Assembly (NCBI RefSeq): GCF_900104945.1
Contig: NZ_LT629736.1
Location: 124,001-188,000 of the forward strand
Direction of reading: 5' to 3'
DNA length: 64,000 nucleotides
DNA from: Halopseudomonas xinjiangensis
Lineage (GTDB): Bacteria; Pseudomonadota; Gammaproteobacteria; Pseudomonadales; Pseudomonadaceae
The notes under the pieces are model-generated. The model had not been told where the DNA came from and did not search any database. It saw nothing but the letters and a program-made list of their open reading frames with translations. This document shows, piece by piece, positions 46,216-55,222 of the stretch. Position numbers and translations under genes: made by a program. The number at the start of each line of letters is the position of its first letter. Position 1 is the stretch's first letter.

Positions 46216-47520
46216 ATGGAGCAAATCGTGCAGCAACGGTTTTTCAGTCCGAACGCCCTGGCGTTGTCACCATCGAGGCAGAATCTCTGGCGGTTGATCC
46301 TGATCCGGCTGCTGGTCTGGCTGGCGCAGGCTATATCGGTCGCCGGAGCCTATCTCAGTGGCTGGTTCCCGCTTCCCTGGGCGCCGCTGCTGATGACCCT
46401 GGCCGTGTCCGCAGCGGTCAGCATCGTAACGCTGCTCAGGCTCTCGCAGCGCTGGCCGGTCACCGATCTCGAGTACGGATCGCATCTGTTGTTCGACATG
46501 GTGATTCATAGCGTACTGCTCTACTACTCCGGCGGTCCGACGAACCCCTTCGTTTCCTATTATCTGGTTCCGCTGACCATTGCCGCGGCGACGCTGCCAT
46601 GGTTCTACACGCTCTTTCTGGCCAGCGCCGCGGTCATCGCCTATAGCGCTCTGTTGGTGTGGTATCAGCCTCTCGATGCCTTCGAACTGCCTGCGGTGCC
46701 GAGTCTGGTCAACCTGCACGTCATCGGCATGTGGCTGAACTTCGCCATGAGCGCCGGACTGATCAGCCTGTTCGTGGTGCGCATGGCCGATGCCCTGCGC
46801 CAGCACGCCGAACGTCTGGCGGAGAGACGCGAGCAGAGCATGCGTGACGCCCAGCTACTCGGTATCGCCAGCGTCGCCGCCGGCGCCGCCCACGAGCTGT
46901 CCACGCCGCTGTCGACCATGAGCGTATTGCTGAAGGATCTGCGCCAGGACCATCCCGACCCCGAGCTGCAGGAAGATCTTGCTCTGCTTCAAGAGCAGGT
47001 CGCCCAATGCAAGCTGAGTCTGCAGCACATGGTGCGTACCGCCGAGGATCATCGCCGCCAGCCCCAACAGCCCGAACGCGCCGATAAATGGCTCCACGCG
47101 CTACTGACACGCTGGCAGCTGATGCGCCCCGAAGCCTCCTGGCAACTCAAGCCACTGCAGACCGAACCTGTTCCGAAGCTGCTTGCCGGTCCGGAGCTGA
47201 GTCAGGCCATTCTCAATCTGCTGAACAATGCCGCCGACGCCTGTGCCGAGGGCATCGAAATAACGCTGGTCTGGAACGCCAATCGGCTGTGGCTGCGCAT
47301 TCGCGATCATGGTCCCGGCGTGCCCCTGCATATCGCCGAACAGCTTGGCACCGCGTTCCTGACCACCAAGGGGAAGAAGGGCTTCGGGCTCGGCTTGTTC
47401 CTCAGTCAGGCAGCTGTGGAGCGCCTCGGCGGTAGCGTCAAACTGTACAATCAGGACGGTGGCGGGACCCTTACCGAAGTGTCGCTGCCGACTGTCACGG
47501 AGAACGCGAATGAGCGATGA
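46216..47520 (+). CDS. roxS: Redox sensor histidine kinase RoxS (RegB/PrrB family)
   Basis: 434 residues: six N-terminal spans with the quinone-site motif GGPTNPFVSYYLVPLTIAAATLP, a dimerisation helix with the phospho-His in AAGAAHELSTPLSTM (His near 226), and the ATPase domain (NLLNNAADAC, GPGVPLHIAEQLG, KGFGLGLFLS). RegB-type kinases sense the quinone pool and control terminal oxidases; in P. aeruginosa RoxSR regulates the cyanide-insensitive oxidase. ATG 46216 is preferred over an in-frame TTG or ATG upstream. The stop overlaps roxR by 11 bases. Confidence 0.92.
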   Translation: MEQIVQQRFFSPNALALSPSRQNLWRLILIRLLVWLAQAISVAGAYLSGWFPLPWAPLLMTLAVSAAVSIVTLLRLSQRWPVTDLEYGSHLLFDMVIHSVLLYYSGGPTNPFVSYYLVPLTIAAATLPWFYTLFLASAAVIAYSALLVWYQPLDAFELPAVPSLVNLHVIGMWLNFAMSAGLISLFVVRMADALRQHAERLAERREQSMRDAQLLGIASVAAGAAHELSTPLSTMSVLLKDLRQDHPDPELQEDLALLQEQVAQCKLSLQHMVRTAEDHRRQPQQPERADKWLHALLTRWQLMRPEASWQLKPLQTEPVPKLLAGPELSQAILNLLNNAADACAEGIEITLVWNANRLWLRIRDHGPGVPLHIAEQLGTAFLTTKGKKGFGLGLFLSQAAVERLGGSVKLYNQDGGGTLTEVSLPTVTENANER

Positions 47521-48064
47521 ACTGAATCAGGAAGACCAGCCGCTGCTTCTGCTGGTGGACGATGACCCGACCTTTACCCGCGTCATGGCTCGCGCACTAT
47601 CCCGGCGCGGACTGCGCGTCGAGACGGCAGGAGATGCCGAGGAGGCGATGGGGCTGGCCAGGCAGCAGCGGCCGGACTACGCCGTGCTGGACCTGAAGAT
47701 GGAGGGTGATTCGGGGCTGGTTCTGCTGCCACGTCTGCTGGAATTGTACCCGGACCTGAAGGTGGTCATTCTCACCGGCTACTCGAGCATTGCTACGGCG
47801 GTCGAGGCGATCAAGCGCGGAGCCTGCAACTATCTTTGCAAACCGGCAGATGCGGATGACGTGCTGACTGCCCTGTTATCCGAGCAGGCTGATCTGGATA
47901 GTCTGGTGCCCGAGCATCCGATGTCGGTCGACCGGCTGCAGTGGGAGCATATTCAGCGCGTGCTGGCCGAACATGAAGGGAATATTTCCGCCACGGCCAG
48001 AGCCCTGGGAATGCACCGGCGTACCTTGCAGAGAAAACTGCAGAAGCGTCCGGTGCGCCGATAG
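47510..48064 (+). CDS. roxR: Response regulator RoxR (RegA/PrrA family)
   Basis: 184 residues. The receiver has the acidic pair VDDDP, phospho-acceptor D61 in VLDLKMEGDSGLVLLP and the Lys of YLCKPAD. A Fis-type helix-turn-helix ends the protein (EGNISATARALGMHRRTLQRKLQKRP), the conserved RegA DNA-recognition region. It is translationally coupled to roxS by overlap and should be phosphorylated by it. Confidence 0.94.
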   Translation: MSDELNQEDQPLLLLVDDDPTFTRVMARALSRRGLRVETAGDAEEAMGLARQQRPDYAVLDLKMEGDSGLVLLPRLLELYPDLKVVILTGYSSIATAVEAIKRGACNYLCKPADADDVLTALLSEQADLDSLVPEHPMSVDRLQWEHIQRVLAEHEGNISATARALGMHRRTLQRKLQKRPVRR

Positions 48065-48069
48065 AGCGA

Positions 48070-48091
48070 AGGCGCCGCCTGGGCGGCGCCT
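48070..48091. terminator. Bidirectional hairpin after roxR
   Basis: Ten-base arms (AGGCGCCGCC / GGCGGCGCCT) around a two-base centre, between the convergent roxR and Tim44-like genes. It is very GC-rich with no T run, so stopping strength is uncertain. Confidence 0.55.
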
Positions 48092-48100
48092 GTCGTCATG

Positions 48101-48964
48101 TCAGCTATTCTGACGAATACCGGTGATGACCCAGGGCTGATTCTCGCCAGCATCACGCTCCAGGCGCCAGCTTTCATCGAACCATTGACCCGAATCTTCC
48201 GGCGTATCGCGATCCAGACCGGTGAAGCCAACCGTGGCAATCGCCCGTCCGTTTTCCTCTTCGATTCCGTCCAGACGCACCTGTAGCTGCTCGACGAAGC
48301 CGTTGGCGGTCGGTGGCTCGGCGCGTCGCGTAGCAAGCATCTCCCGAAGCAGTTCCGGACTCATGTACTCAGCCATCCCAGCCTCGTCGCCGTCACGCCA
48401 GTGGCGCTGCAGGGTGAAGAAGTGTTCTTCCGCCCCGCGCAGGAACCGTTCCGCATCGAACCAGGCCGGTACGCGCGTTTCTACGTGGTGATTGCCGGCA
48501 GCCGAGCTTGCTGGCGCCGTCTCTGGCTCGGCCTCGCGCTGCCAGGCACCGGCCGGGGCATGTCCCGCTGGCACCGGATGTCGTTGGTGGGCTGCGGCGC
48601 TGCGGCGGCTGAAAAGCTTGAACAGAATGAAGGCGATCAGCGCGAACATCAGGATGTCGAACAGCTGAATACCTTCAAAGCCATCCCCGAACAGCATGGC
48701 GGCGAGCAGCCCTCCCGCAGCGATGCCGGCAAGCGGGCCCAGCCAGCGACGCGCGCCGGAGTTGGCAACCGTCTGGGAGCGTTGCTGCTGTTGTGCGGCG
48801 CGCTCGTCGCGCTGCTGTTGTTGCTGGCGTTGCTGCGCCGGCTGGCTGCGGTGCATCGGTGCCGAACCGAAGCTTTTGCCGCCGCCCATACGACGAGCCT
48901 CCGCTTCGGGGATGGCAACGCCCAGCATGAGAAACACAGTGAAAAAAGGTAATAGCCAGCGCAT
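48101..48964 (-). CDS. Tim44-like domain protein with Gln-rich linker
   Basis: 287 residues: signal or anchor (MRWLLPFFTVFLMLGVAIPEAEA), a Gln/Arg-rich stretch of about 30 residues (QQRQQQQQRDERAAQQQQ), a membrane segment (LAGIAAGGLLAAMLFGDGF and ILMFALIAFILFKLF), then a C-terminal Tim44-like domain (AEEHFFTLQRHWRDGDEAGMAEYMSPELLREML). The mitochondrial relative links the import motor to the membrane; the bacterial role is unknown. GGAGG seven bases upstream fixes ATG 48964, and the longer open frame beyond it is not used. Confidence 0.87.
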   Translation of the reverse strand: MRWLLPFFTVFLMLGVAIPEAEARRMGGGKSFGSAPMHRSQPAQQRQQQQQRDERAAQQQQRSQTVANSGARRWLGPLAGIAAGGLLAAMLFGDGFEGIQLFDILMFALIAFILFKLFSRRSAAAHQRHPVPAGHAPAGAWQREAEPETAPASSAAGNHHVETRVPAWFDAERFLRGAEEHFFTLQRHWRDGDEAGMAEYMSPELLREMLATRRAEPPTANGFVEQLQVRLDGIEEENGRAIATVGFTGLDRDTPEDSGQWFDESWRLERDAGENQPWVITGIRQNS

Positions 48965-49123
48965 GGAAAACCTCCGGTTGGGATTGCGCAGCATATTGCC
49001 AAACACTATTGGGCAGCCGCCAGTTTTAATGTGTATCGTGGTGCTAACGTGATCCTTGCGTCTCCGGATGACCCGCCGGGGCGTGACTGGTTCAAGCCAC
49101 CCGACAGCAAGGCGAGGACACCC

Positions 49124-50143
49124 ATGTTTGCAGCTATGCGCGCAGAAAAGATGCAGGCGCTGCATCTGTTCACCGACCCGGCAACCGGACTCGAAGCGAT
49201 TATCGCCATCCACAATACCCGCCTGGGCCCCGCCCTGGGCGGCAGCCGTTACCAGCCTTACAACAGCCTGACTGACGCCGTTGCAGACGCCATGCGTCTG
49301 GCTCGTGGCATGAGCTACAAGGCGGCTTTGGCAGGCCTGGAGCAGGGCGGCGGCAAGGCGGTGATCATTCGCAAGCCGCATGTCGATAACCGCGCTGCGC
49401 TCTTCGAAGCGTTTGGTCGTTGCATTGAGTCGCTGCGCGGCGGCTACATAACCGCAGTCGACAGCGGGACCAGCAGCGAGGACATGGACTGCATCGCGCA
49501 GGAGACCAGGCACGTCACCAGTACCACGGAGGCTGGCGATCCTTCACCCCACACGGCACTCGGCGTGTTGGCCGGGATTCGAACCGCGGCGCGACATCGA
49601 CTCGGGCAGGAATCGCTCGCAGGCGTGCGGGTGATGGTGCAAGGGCTGGGCAATGTCGGTTACGCACTGGTCGAGTTGCTGACTGCCGAGGGCGCCGACG
49701 TGATGGTGGCTGACATCGATCCGGGGCGCGTACGGCTGGTGGTCGACGAGACGGGTGCGCATCCGGTCGCGCTCGACGCCGTCTACGAAGCGCCCTGCGA
49801 CATTTTCGCTCCGTGCGGACTGGGTGGTGTACTCAGCGCTGCGCACATCGATCAGCTGCGTTGCGCGGCTATCGCCGGGGCAGCGAACAACCAGCTCGCC
49901 GAGCCGGGATCCGCTGACAGGCTGGATGGACGGGGCATTCTTTATGCGCCTGATTATGTGATCAACGCCGGTGGGCTCCTGCATGTTGCGCTCACCCACC
50001 AGGGCATCACGGCGAACCGTATTGCCGAGCGGGTCAGCGCCATCGGCAACCGGCTCGCCACGATCTTCGAGCAAAGCGCAGCAGAAGGGCGGCCGCCGTC
50101 GGTGATCGCTGACAGGCAGGCCGAAGTGATTCTCTACGATTGA
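49124..50143 (+). CDS. Glu/Leu/Phe/Val dehydrogenase family enzyme
   Basis: 339 residues, close in length to leucine dehydrogenase. Substrate domain: GPALGGSRYQPYNSLTDAVADAMRLARGMSYKAALAGLEQGGGKAVI, with the catalytic Lys in MSYKAAL. NAD domain: VMVQGLGNVGYALVELL. It oxidatively deaminates a branched-chain or related amino acid; leucine or valine is the best guess. ATG 49124 with GAGGA upstream is chosen, since the open frame before it has no similarity to the family. Confidence 0.87.
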   Translation: MFAAMRAEKMQALHLFTDPATGLEAIIAIHNTRLGPALGGSRYQPYNSLTDAVADAMRLARGMSYKAALAGLEQGGGKAVIIRKPHVDNRAALFEAFGRCIESLRGGYITAVDSGTSSEDMDCIAQETRHVTSTTEAGDPSPHTALGVLAGIRTAARHRLGQESLAGVRVMVQGLGNVGYALVELLTAEGADVMVADIDPGRVRLVVDETGAHPVALDAVYEAPCDIFAPCGLGGVLSAAHIDQLRCAAIAGAANNQLAEPGSADRLDGRGILYAPDYVINAGGLLHVALTHQGITANRIAERVSAIGNRLATIFEQSAAEGRPPSVIADRQAEVILYD

Positions 50144-50156
50144 AAGCGTACGCGGG

Positions 50157-50981
50157 TCAGGCCTTGTTCAGGCCGAAACGCTTGCGCAATCGAGCATCGA
50201 GCACCGAGGTCGGCAACCAGCGCTTGAGCGCGACCATGCTGCGACTGCTGGTGCCGATCAGCACCTCTTCCGGGCGAAGCGGATTCTTGATGTAACGCAC
50301 CAGCTCCTTGGAAAAGTCCATCGCAGAGGTCGACGTGGCTCGCTGCGATGCCTTGGCGCGCGCCTGAACAGCTTTTTCCCATGGCTTGAACCAGGAGCTC
50401 TCGCTCATGGTGATGGCAGCGGTGGCGTTGTTGCCGAAATCCGAAGCGATCGCGCCAGGTTTGACCGTCATCACATTGATGCCGAACGGAGCCAGTTCCA
50501 GGCGCAATGCATCGGATAACGCGTGCAGCGCCGCCTTGGATGCGCAATACACCCCGGAGAACGGCGTGGTAGTGACGCCCGAGACGCTGCCGATATTGAC
50601 TAACAGGCCATGGCTTTCGCGCAACAGTTCCGCAGTGGCCCGCACCAGTTGCAGAGGCGCGAATACGTTGGTTTCGAACTGCTTGAGCAGCGTTCCCCGG
50701 TCAGCGTCCAGGACCGGGCCCATGGCGCCGTAACCGGCATTGTTGACCAGTACGTCGAGCCGACCGGCTTCGTCCCTGAGCCGTTGCGCGCAGGCTTCGA
50801 GCTGCGCGGCGTCATTCACGTCAAGCGTGACCGGAATTGCCCCTCGTGAAACCAGTTGTGCGAGCGAGTCGGGGTTTCGTGCTGTCGCCCAGACCCGATA
50901 GCCCTCGTCGAGCATTACATGGGCGAGGGCCTGGCCGATGCCGGATGAGCAGCCGGTGATCAGTGCGACGGGTTGGCTCAT
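50157..50981 (-). CDS. Classical short-chain dehydrogenase/reductase
   Basis: 274 residues. Cofactor motif VALITGCSSGIGQALAHVML, NNAG in LVNNAGYGAMGP, active site YCASKAALHALSDALRLELAPFGI. The layout (about 270 residues, ATARNP after strand 2) matches NADP-dependent SDRs annotated as oxidoreductases of unknown substrate. ATG 50981 is the family start; 57 upstream open codons are rejected. It converges with the amino-acid dehydrogenase, with 13 bases between stops. Confidence 0.85.
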   Translation of the reverse strand: MSQPVALITGCSSGIGQALAHVMLDEGYRVWATARNPDSLAQLVSRGAIPVTLDVNDAAQLEACAQRLRDEAGRLDVLVNNAGYGAMGPVLDADRGTLLKQFETNVFAPLQLVRATAELLRESHGLLVNIGSVSGVTTTPFSGVYCASKAALHALSDALRLELAPFGINVMTVKPGAIASDFGNNATAAITMSESSWFKPWEKAVQARAKASQRATSTSAMDFSKELVRYIKNPLRPEEVLIGTSSRSMVALKRWLPTSVLDARLRKRFGLNKA

Positions 50982-51009
50982 TGTTGTTATGTCCTGTCTG
51001 TAGTGGAGA

Positions 51010-51471
51010 TTAATCGAAATCGACGCGGATACGATCTGCGCGGTACTCCAGATCGCGGGCACGGTAGCCGCTACGTAGCCGAGGTGGCGGCAGGCACTGC
51101 TCGAAAGCTTCCCCGGCCGCCAGCTCGCGCTCGGTGCGATAGGTCGCCGCATCGCTGCTGCTATCGATCAGGTTGGTGCTGTATCCGGGCTGGACCGCGT
51201 GAAGCTCCCAGCTGATTTGCGCTGCGTCGCGGCCGCTCTGGTTGACCAGGCGTACCCGTATGGGTTGGGCCAGGTTGCACGCATGCGCATCGTAGCGAAT
51301 GTCAAAGTCGATGCGTTCGACGCGCTGACCTTCCTGCCATTGCCAGAAGGCAGCGCCGCCAGCGAACACCGCGGCGACAATTAGCAGAACACCAGTAGCG
51401 CGCAGCATTACCCGGGGAAAGCGCACCAGCAGGAGCAGCCAGACGATCAACAGCGCGACGCCGAATGCCAT
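51010..51471 (-). CDS. Conserved-type membrane protein with periplasmic domain, unknown function
   Basis: 153 residues: two N-terminal spans (VALLIVWLLLLVRFP and ATGVLLIVAAVFAGGAAFW) and a periplasmic beta-rich part with two Cys (HACNLAQPIRVRLVNQSG; FEQCLPPPRLRSGY). I do not recognise a named family. It ends 28 bases before the SDR start on the same strand, so co-transcription is likely. Confidence 0.7.
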   Translation of the reverse strand: MAFGVALLIVWLLLLVRFPRVMLRATGVLLIVAAVFAGGAAFWQWQEGQRVERIDFDIRYDAHACNLAQPIRVRLVNQSGRDAAQISWELHAVQPGYSTNLIDSSSDAATYRTERELAAGEAFEQCLPPPRLRSGYRARDLEYRADRIRVDFD

Positions 51472-51524
51472 GTCGTCTCCTATCGTGGTGGTAAACGTGT
51501 TCAGACTCTAACAGACACAGCCGC

Positions 51525-52319
51525 TCAGGGCACCGCATCGGCCTGCCAGCCGAATAATTCACAGGTGTTATGCAGGCACGCTTGGGCCAGTTCTTCTGCG
51601 CTTTCTCCGCGCAGATCGGCGAGCGTCCGGCAGATCTCGGGTAGGTATTCCGGACTGTTGCGCTGATACGCCTGAAAACTCGGCGCCATGTCGGGCGAAT
51701 CTGTTTCCAGCACCAGACTGGATACCGGGAGGCTCGCGACGACGCGTCTCAGTCGACTCGCCTGCGGCCAGGTTGCGGCGCCGCCCAGACCGAGCTTGAA
51801 TCCGAGCTTGATGTACTCGCGCGCCTCTTCGGTGCTTCCGGCGAAGGCGTGCACGATGCCAGCGCGGGGCAGTCGCCAGCGCTTGAGCGTGGCGATCATG
51901 GCCGCGTGTGCCCGGCGCACGTGCAGCAACACCGGCAAGTCATGCTCCTTTGCGAGCTGGAGTTGTGCCTCAAGCAGTCGCTGCTGCCGTTCGCGATCCA
52001 GATCCTTGAGGAAGAAATCCAATCCTATCTCGCCGACAGCGCAGCACTTTGGATGCGAGGCCGTACGGTCGAGCCATTCTTCGAGTTCGACGAGATGCTC
52101 CGGGAGGTGCTCATCCAGGTAGATCGGATGCATGCCGAACGCCGCATGCAGGCGTTCGTCGTTTCTGGCCAGGTGCCATGATCGCGACCAGTTCTCGCGC
52201 GTTACCCCCATGATCAGTACTCGACTTACCCCGCCGGAATGTGATCTGGCGAGCACTTCCTGACGATCGGCGTCAAAATCCGGGTAGTCGATGTGGGTGT
52301 GCGTATCGATCAGGCGCAT
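51525..52319 (-). CDS. TatD family metal-dependent hydrolase
   Basis: 264 residues. The TIM-barrel metal site is seen as MRLIDTHTHIDYPDF (HxH), AVGEIGLDF (Glu), LPVLLHVRRAH and IVHAFAG (His ligands) and LETDSPDM (Asp). TatD enzymes are DNases or deoxyribonuclease-like repair enzymes; this paralogue may have another substrate. The start ATG 52319 gives normal length. Confidence 0.9.
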   Translation of the reverse strand: MRLIDTHTHIDYPDFDADRQEVLARSHSGGVSRVLIMGVTRENWSRSWHLARNDERLHAAFGMHPIYLDEHLPEHLVELEEWLDRTASHPKCCAVGEIGLDFFLKDLDRERQQRLLEAQLQLAKEHDLPVLLHVRRAHAAMIATLKRWRLPRAGIVHAFAGSTEEAREYIKLGFKLGLGGAATWPQASRLRRVVASLPVSSLVLETDSPDMAPSFQAYQRNSPEYLPEICRTLADLRGESAEELAQACLHNTCELFGWQADAVP

Positions 52320-52650
52320 AATTGACGCTCCTTGGGACGGCTTACACGCAGCATGCCATCGAAGCGGTTCAGCTGCCAGGCGCGAGCCTAGCCGCAAATG
52401 GTGTGGCTGCCAGCTCGAATGTCTCGCTCATGGCCCGTTTCGGCCTTCGTGTGCTGGCTGCTAGGAAGCGTTTAACGGCTTGGAATTTGGTATGCGCTTT
52501 GCTTGAGCCTCTCGGGTGCCACGTACTCATCCAGGATGGACGCGGCGCCGTTGTTTGATGTTCAGGCTGAGGCGGGCTCCGGTGGCGCTGTGTGTAAACG
52601 CCGGGCTCGCCTTTGTTGGCGCTCGTATCGCAAACGGAGTGTGATGAGAG
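52320..52650. other. Gap with a sigma-54-like promoter, no gene recognised
   Basis: 331 bases between the TatD start and the small exported ORF. Short frames on both strands show no family features. The one notable element is the sigma-54-type site at 52487-52504. The remainder is of ordinary composition and includes TatD promoter sequence near 52320-52380. Confidence 0.6.
52487..52504 (+). promoter_or_regulatory. Sigma-54-type -24/-12 promoter candidate
   Basis: TTGGTATGCGCTTTGCTT has GG at -24 and GC at -12 with exactly ten bases between. It fits the TGGYAY-N5-TTGCW consensus at all strongly conserved positions. It points toward the small ORF at 52651. No enhancer-binding site was identified. 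Confidence 0.5.
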
Positions 52651-53019
52651 ATGCTGAAACTGACGACATTGAAACATTGCGGCTGGGGCCTTGTGGCCCT
52701 TGCCGTCGTTGGCGCTTTTTCTGGCGGCGCGGACGTCGAAACCTCGGACGCACTTTCTGATTCGCCGGCTGGATCCTTGTCCGGAGTCGGAGCGGTGGTG
52801 CGAGACGTGCAAGCTCGAGAAGAGGCGTCCGGTTGCCGGGATCCTCATCGCACGCGTGAGCCGAACAACAGCGTGACCACTCAGGTTATCTCGATGGCTT
52901 GCGCCACCGAAGATCGCGACTTGCTGGCGCTAGATCGTCCCGGTTTGACGCTGCAGCCCCTGGTCGAACCCGGCCCGGGGCCGCGCACCGAACAGCCGCC
53001 GCAAAGTATCGCGTTCTAG
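52651..53019 (+). CDS. Small exported protein candidate, unknown
   Basis: 122 residues starting MLKLTTLKHCGWGLVALAVVGAFSGGADVE, which looks like a Lys-rich signal sequence with a possible cleavage near residue 27. The mature part has two Cys (SGCRD and SMACATED) and a Pro-rich end. GGAG lies 12 bases before the ATG, rather far. I recognise no family and other frames are also open here, so it may be spurious. A sigma-54-like promoter sits 147 bases upstream. Confidence 0.42.
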   Translation: MLKLTTLKHCGWGLVALAVVGAFSGGADVETSDALSDSPAGSLSGVGAVVRDVQAREEASGCRDPHRTREPNNSVTTQVISMACATEDRDLLALDRPGLTLQPLVEPGPGPRTEQPPQSIAF

Positions 53020-53073
53020 CGAGGGCGCCTTGGAGCGCCTCCCTGGTCAGCTCAACGTCGGTGAGCGAGAGGG

Positions 53074-54660
53074 TCAGTGGTGCTCGCGGGTAGCGCGGAA
53101 CTGAACGTCAGGCCAGCGTTCTTCGGTCAGACTGAGGTTGACCCGCGTAGGGGCCAGGTAGGTCAGATGTCCGCCACCGTCGATGGCCAGGTTTTCCATG
53201 GCCTTGTTCTTGAATTCCTCGAATTTCTTCTTGTCTGTCGACTCAACCCAGCGCGCGGACCAGACGTTCACCGGCTCGTAGATGCACTCGACCTTGTACT
53301 CTTCCTTCAGACGACTGGCGACGACGTCGAACTGCAGCACACCGACAGCGCCAAGGATGATGTCGTTGCTGCGCTCGGGGAAGAACACCTGGGTCGCACC
53401 TTCCTCTGCCAGCTCCTGCAAACCCTGGCGTAGCTGCTTGGATTTCAGCGGGTCCTTCAGGCGGACCCGGCGGAACAGTTCCGGAGCGAAGTGCGGAATA
53501 CCGGTGAAGCCAACGCTTTCGCCCTGAGTGAAGGTGTCGCCGATCTGGATCGTGCCATGATTGTGCAGCCCGATGATGTCGCCGGCCCAGGCCTCTTCCA
53601 GATGCTCCCGTTCGGACGCGAAGAAGGTCAGCGCATCGGCAATGCGCACTTCCTTGCCGGTACGCACATGGTGCAGCTTCATGCCCTTGTCATAGTGACC
53701 GGAGCAGATGCGCATGAAGGCGATCCGATCGCGATGCTTGGGGTCCATGTTCGCCTGAATCTTGAATACGAAGCCGGTGAATGTCTCTTCCGTCGGTTCG
53801 ACACTGCGCTCGTGTGCCGGACGTGGCAAAGGCTGCGGTGCCCAGTCGACGATGGCATCAAGCACCTGTTCCACACCGAAGTTGCCCAGCGCGGTGCCGA
53901 AAAATACCGGCGTCATTTCGCCTCTGAGAAATGCGTCGCGATCGAACTCATGACAGGCGCCCTGAACCAGCTCCAGCTCCTCGACGAAGCCGTCGTACAT
54001 ATCGCCCAGATACTCGCGCGCGGCGTCCGAATCGAGTCCCTGAATGATCTTTTGCTCGGTCCGCTCGTGACCATGCCCCGGTTCGTAAATGATGATGGTG
54101 TCGGTGGCCAGGCGATACACACCCTTGAAATCGCGATAGCAGCCGATCGGCCAGGTAATGGGTGCTGCTTTGATTTTCAGCACCGCCTCGATTTCATCAA
54201 GCAGTTCGATAGGGTCGCGAATGTCGCGGTCGAGCTTGTTGACGAAGCTGACGATAGGCGTATCGCGCAGCCGGCAGACTTCCATCAGCGCGATAGTGCG
54301 CGGTTCGACGCCTTTACCGCCATCGAGCACCATCAACGCCGAGTCCACTGCGGTCAGGGTGCGATAGGTATCTTCGGAGAAGTCTTCGTGGCCGGGGGTA
54401 TCGAGCAGGTTGATCATGCGGTCGCGGTAGGGGAACTGCATGACCGAGGTGGTCACCGAGATCCCGCGCTGCTTCTCCATCGCCATCCAGTCGGAGGTCG
54501 CATGCCGGTCGGATTTTCTTGCCTTGACGGTGCCCGCCACGCTGATCGCCTGGCCCATGAGCAGCAGGCGCTCGGTAATGGTGGTCTTACCGGCGTCAGG
54601 GTGGGAAATGATCGCGAAGGTGCGGCGCTTGGCGACTTCTTTGGCAGTGGCGTTGGACAT
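53074..54660 (-). CDS. prfC: Peptide chain release factor RF3
   Basis: 528-residue translational GTPase. G motifs: [54 protein letters not shown]. The N-terminus [16 protein letters not shown] is the family start. RF3 removes RF1 and RF2 from the ribosome after termination. The same frame stays open for 235 codons upstream, across the opposite-strand VOC gene, but that part has no similarity to RF3 and is not counted. Confidence 0.95.
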   Translation of the reverse strand: MSNATAKEVAKRRTFAIISHPDAGKTTITERLLLMGQAISVAGTVKARKSDRHATSDWMAMEKQRGISVTTSVMQFPYRDRMINLLDTPGHEDFSEDTYRTLTAVDSALMVLDGGKGVEPRTIALMEVCRLRDTPIVSFVNKLDRDIRDPIELLDEIEAVLKIKAAPITWPIGCYRDFKGVYRLATDTIIIYEPGHGHERTEQKIIQGLDSDAAREYLGDMYDGFVEELELVQGACHEFDRDAFLRGEMTPVFFGTALGNFGVEQVLDAIVDWAPQPLPRPAHERSVEPTEETFTGFVFKIQANMDPKHRDRIAFMRICSGHYDKGMKLHHVRTGKEVRIADALTFFASEREHLEEAWAGDIIGLHNHGTIQIGDTFTQGESVGFTGIPHFAPELFRRVRLKDPLKSKQLRQGLQELAEEGATQVFFPERSNDIILGAVGVLQFDVVASRLKEEYKVECIYEPVNVWSARWVESTDKKKFEEFKNKAMENLAIDGGGHLTYLAPTRVNLSLTEERWPDVQFRATREHH

Positions 54661-54834
54661 GTCGGCTTCGGTTCTTGCTTGTGGCGAAGGCCGACAGGTT
54701 CGGCCGACCTTGCGCGGGAGATGAGAAAAATCGGTGCGTATTGTCGCGGATAAAGCAGGCCAAACAAAGCGAAAGTTATCGAAGTTCGTCGCCTGAGCAT
54801 CGCCAGAACACAGTTCTTCGGCTAGGTTTTGCGT

Positions 54835-55206
54835 ATGACCAACCGGACTATTTACGCAACTATCCCTGTATTGGCCTCGTTGTCGATCGACGAGACCCTG
54901 ACCTTTTACAGTCAGCGGCTGGGTTTTGAAACACTGCAGCAGGAGGCGGACTACGCCGTCATGCAGCGCGAAGGGGCCGAGCTGCACTTCTGGCTGTGCG
55001 CCGAACGTCGCATTGCCGAACACACCTCCTGCTACATCCGGGTCGAAAGCACTCAGGCCCTGTACGAGGAGTTTCTGTCCAAAGGTCTCAACGTACAGCC
55101 TCCCACCGAGCGCGAATGGGGTATGAAGGAGCTGTACGTCATCGACCCGCACGGCAACCTGCTCAAGTTCGGCCAGCCGACACCCCCGCCACTCGACGAG
55201 GCGTGA
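54835..55206 (+). CDS. VOC superfamily (glyoxalase/bleomycin-resistance-like) protein
   Basis: 123 residues with the paired beta-alpha-beta-beta-beta modules of the VOC fold: [47 protein letters not shown] and [18 protein letters not shown]...[19 protein letters not shown] and the Glu-region near FG are typical metal or ligand positions. The likely role is binding of a small hydrophobic drug or a glyoxalase-type reaction; neither is shown. It is divergent from prfC. Confidence 0.82.
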   Translation: MTNRTIYATIPVLASLSIDETLTFYSQRLGFETLQQEADYAVMQREGAELHFWLCAERRIAEHTSCYIRVESTQALYEEFLSKGLNVQPPTEREWGMKELYVIDPHGNLLKFGQPTPPPLDEA

Positions 55207-55222
55207 GGCCCCGGCTGTTGTG

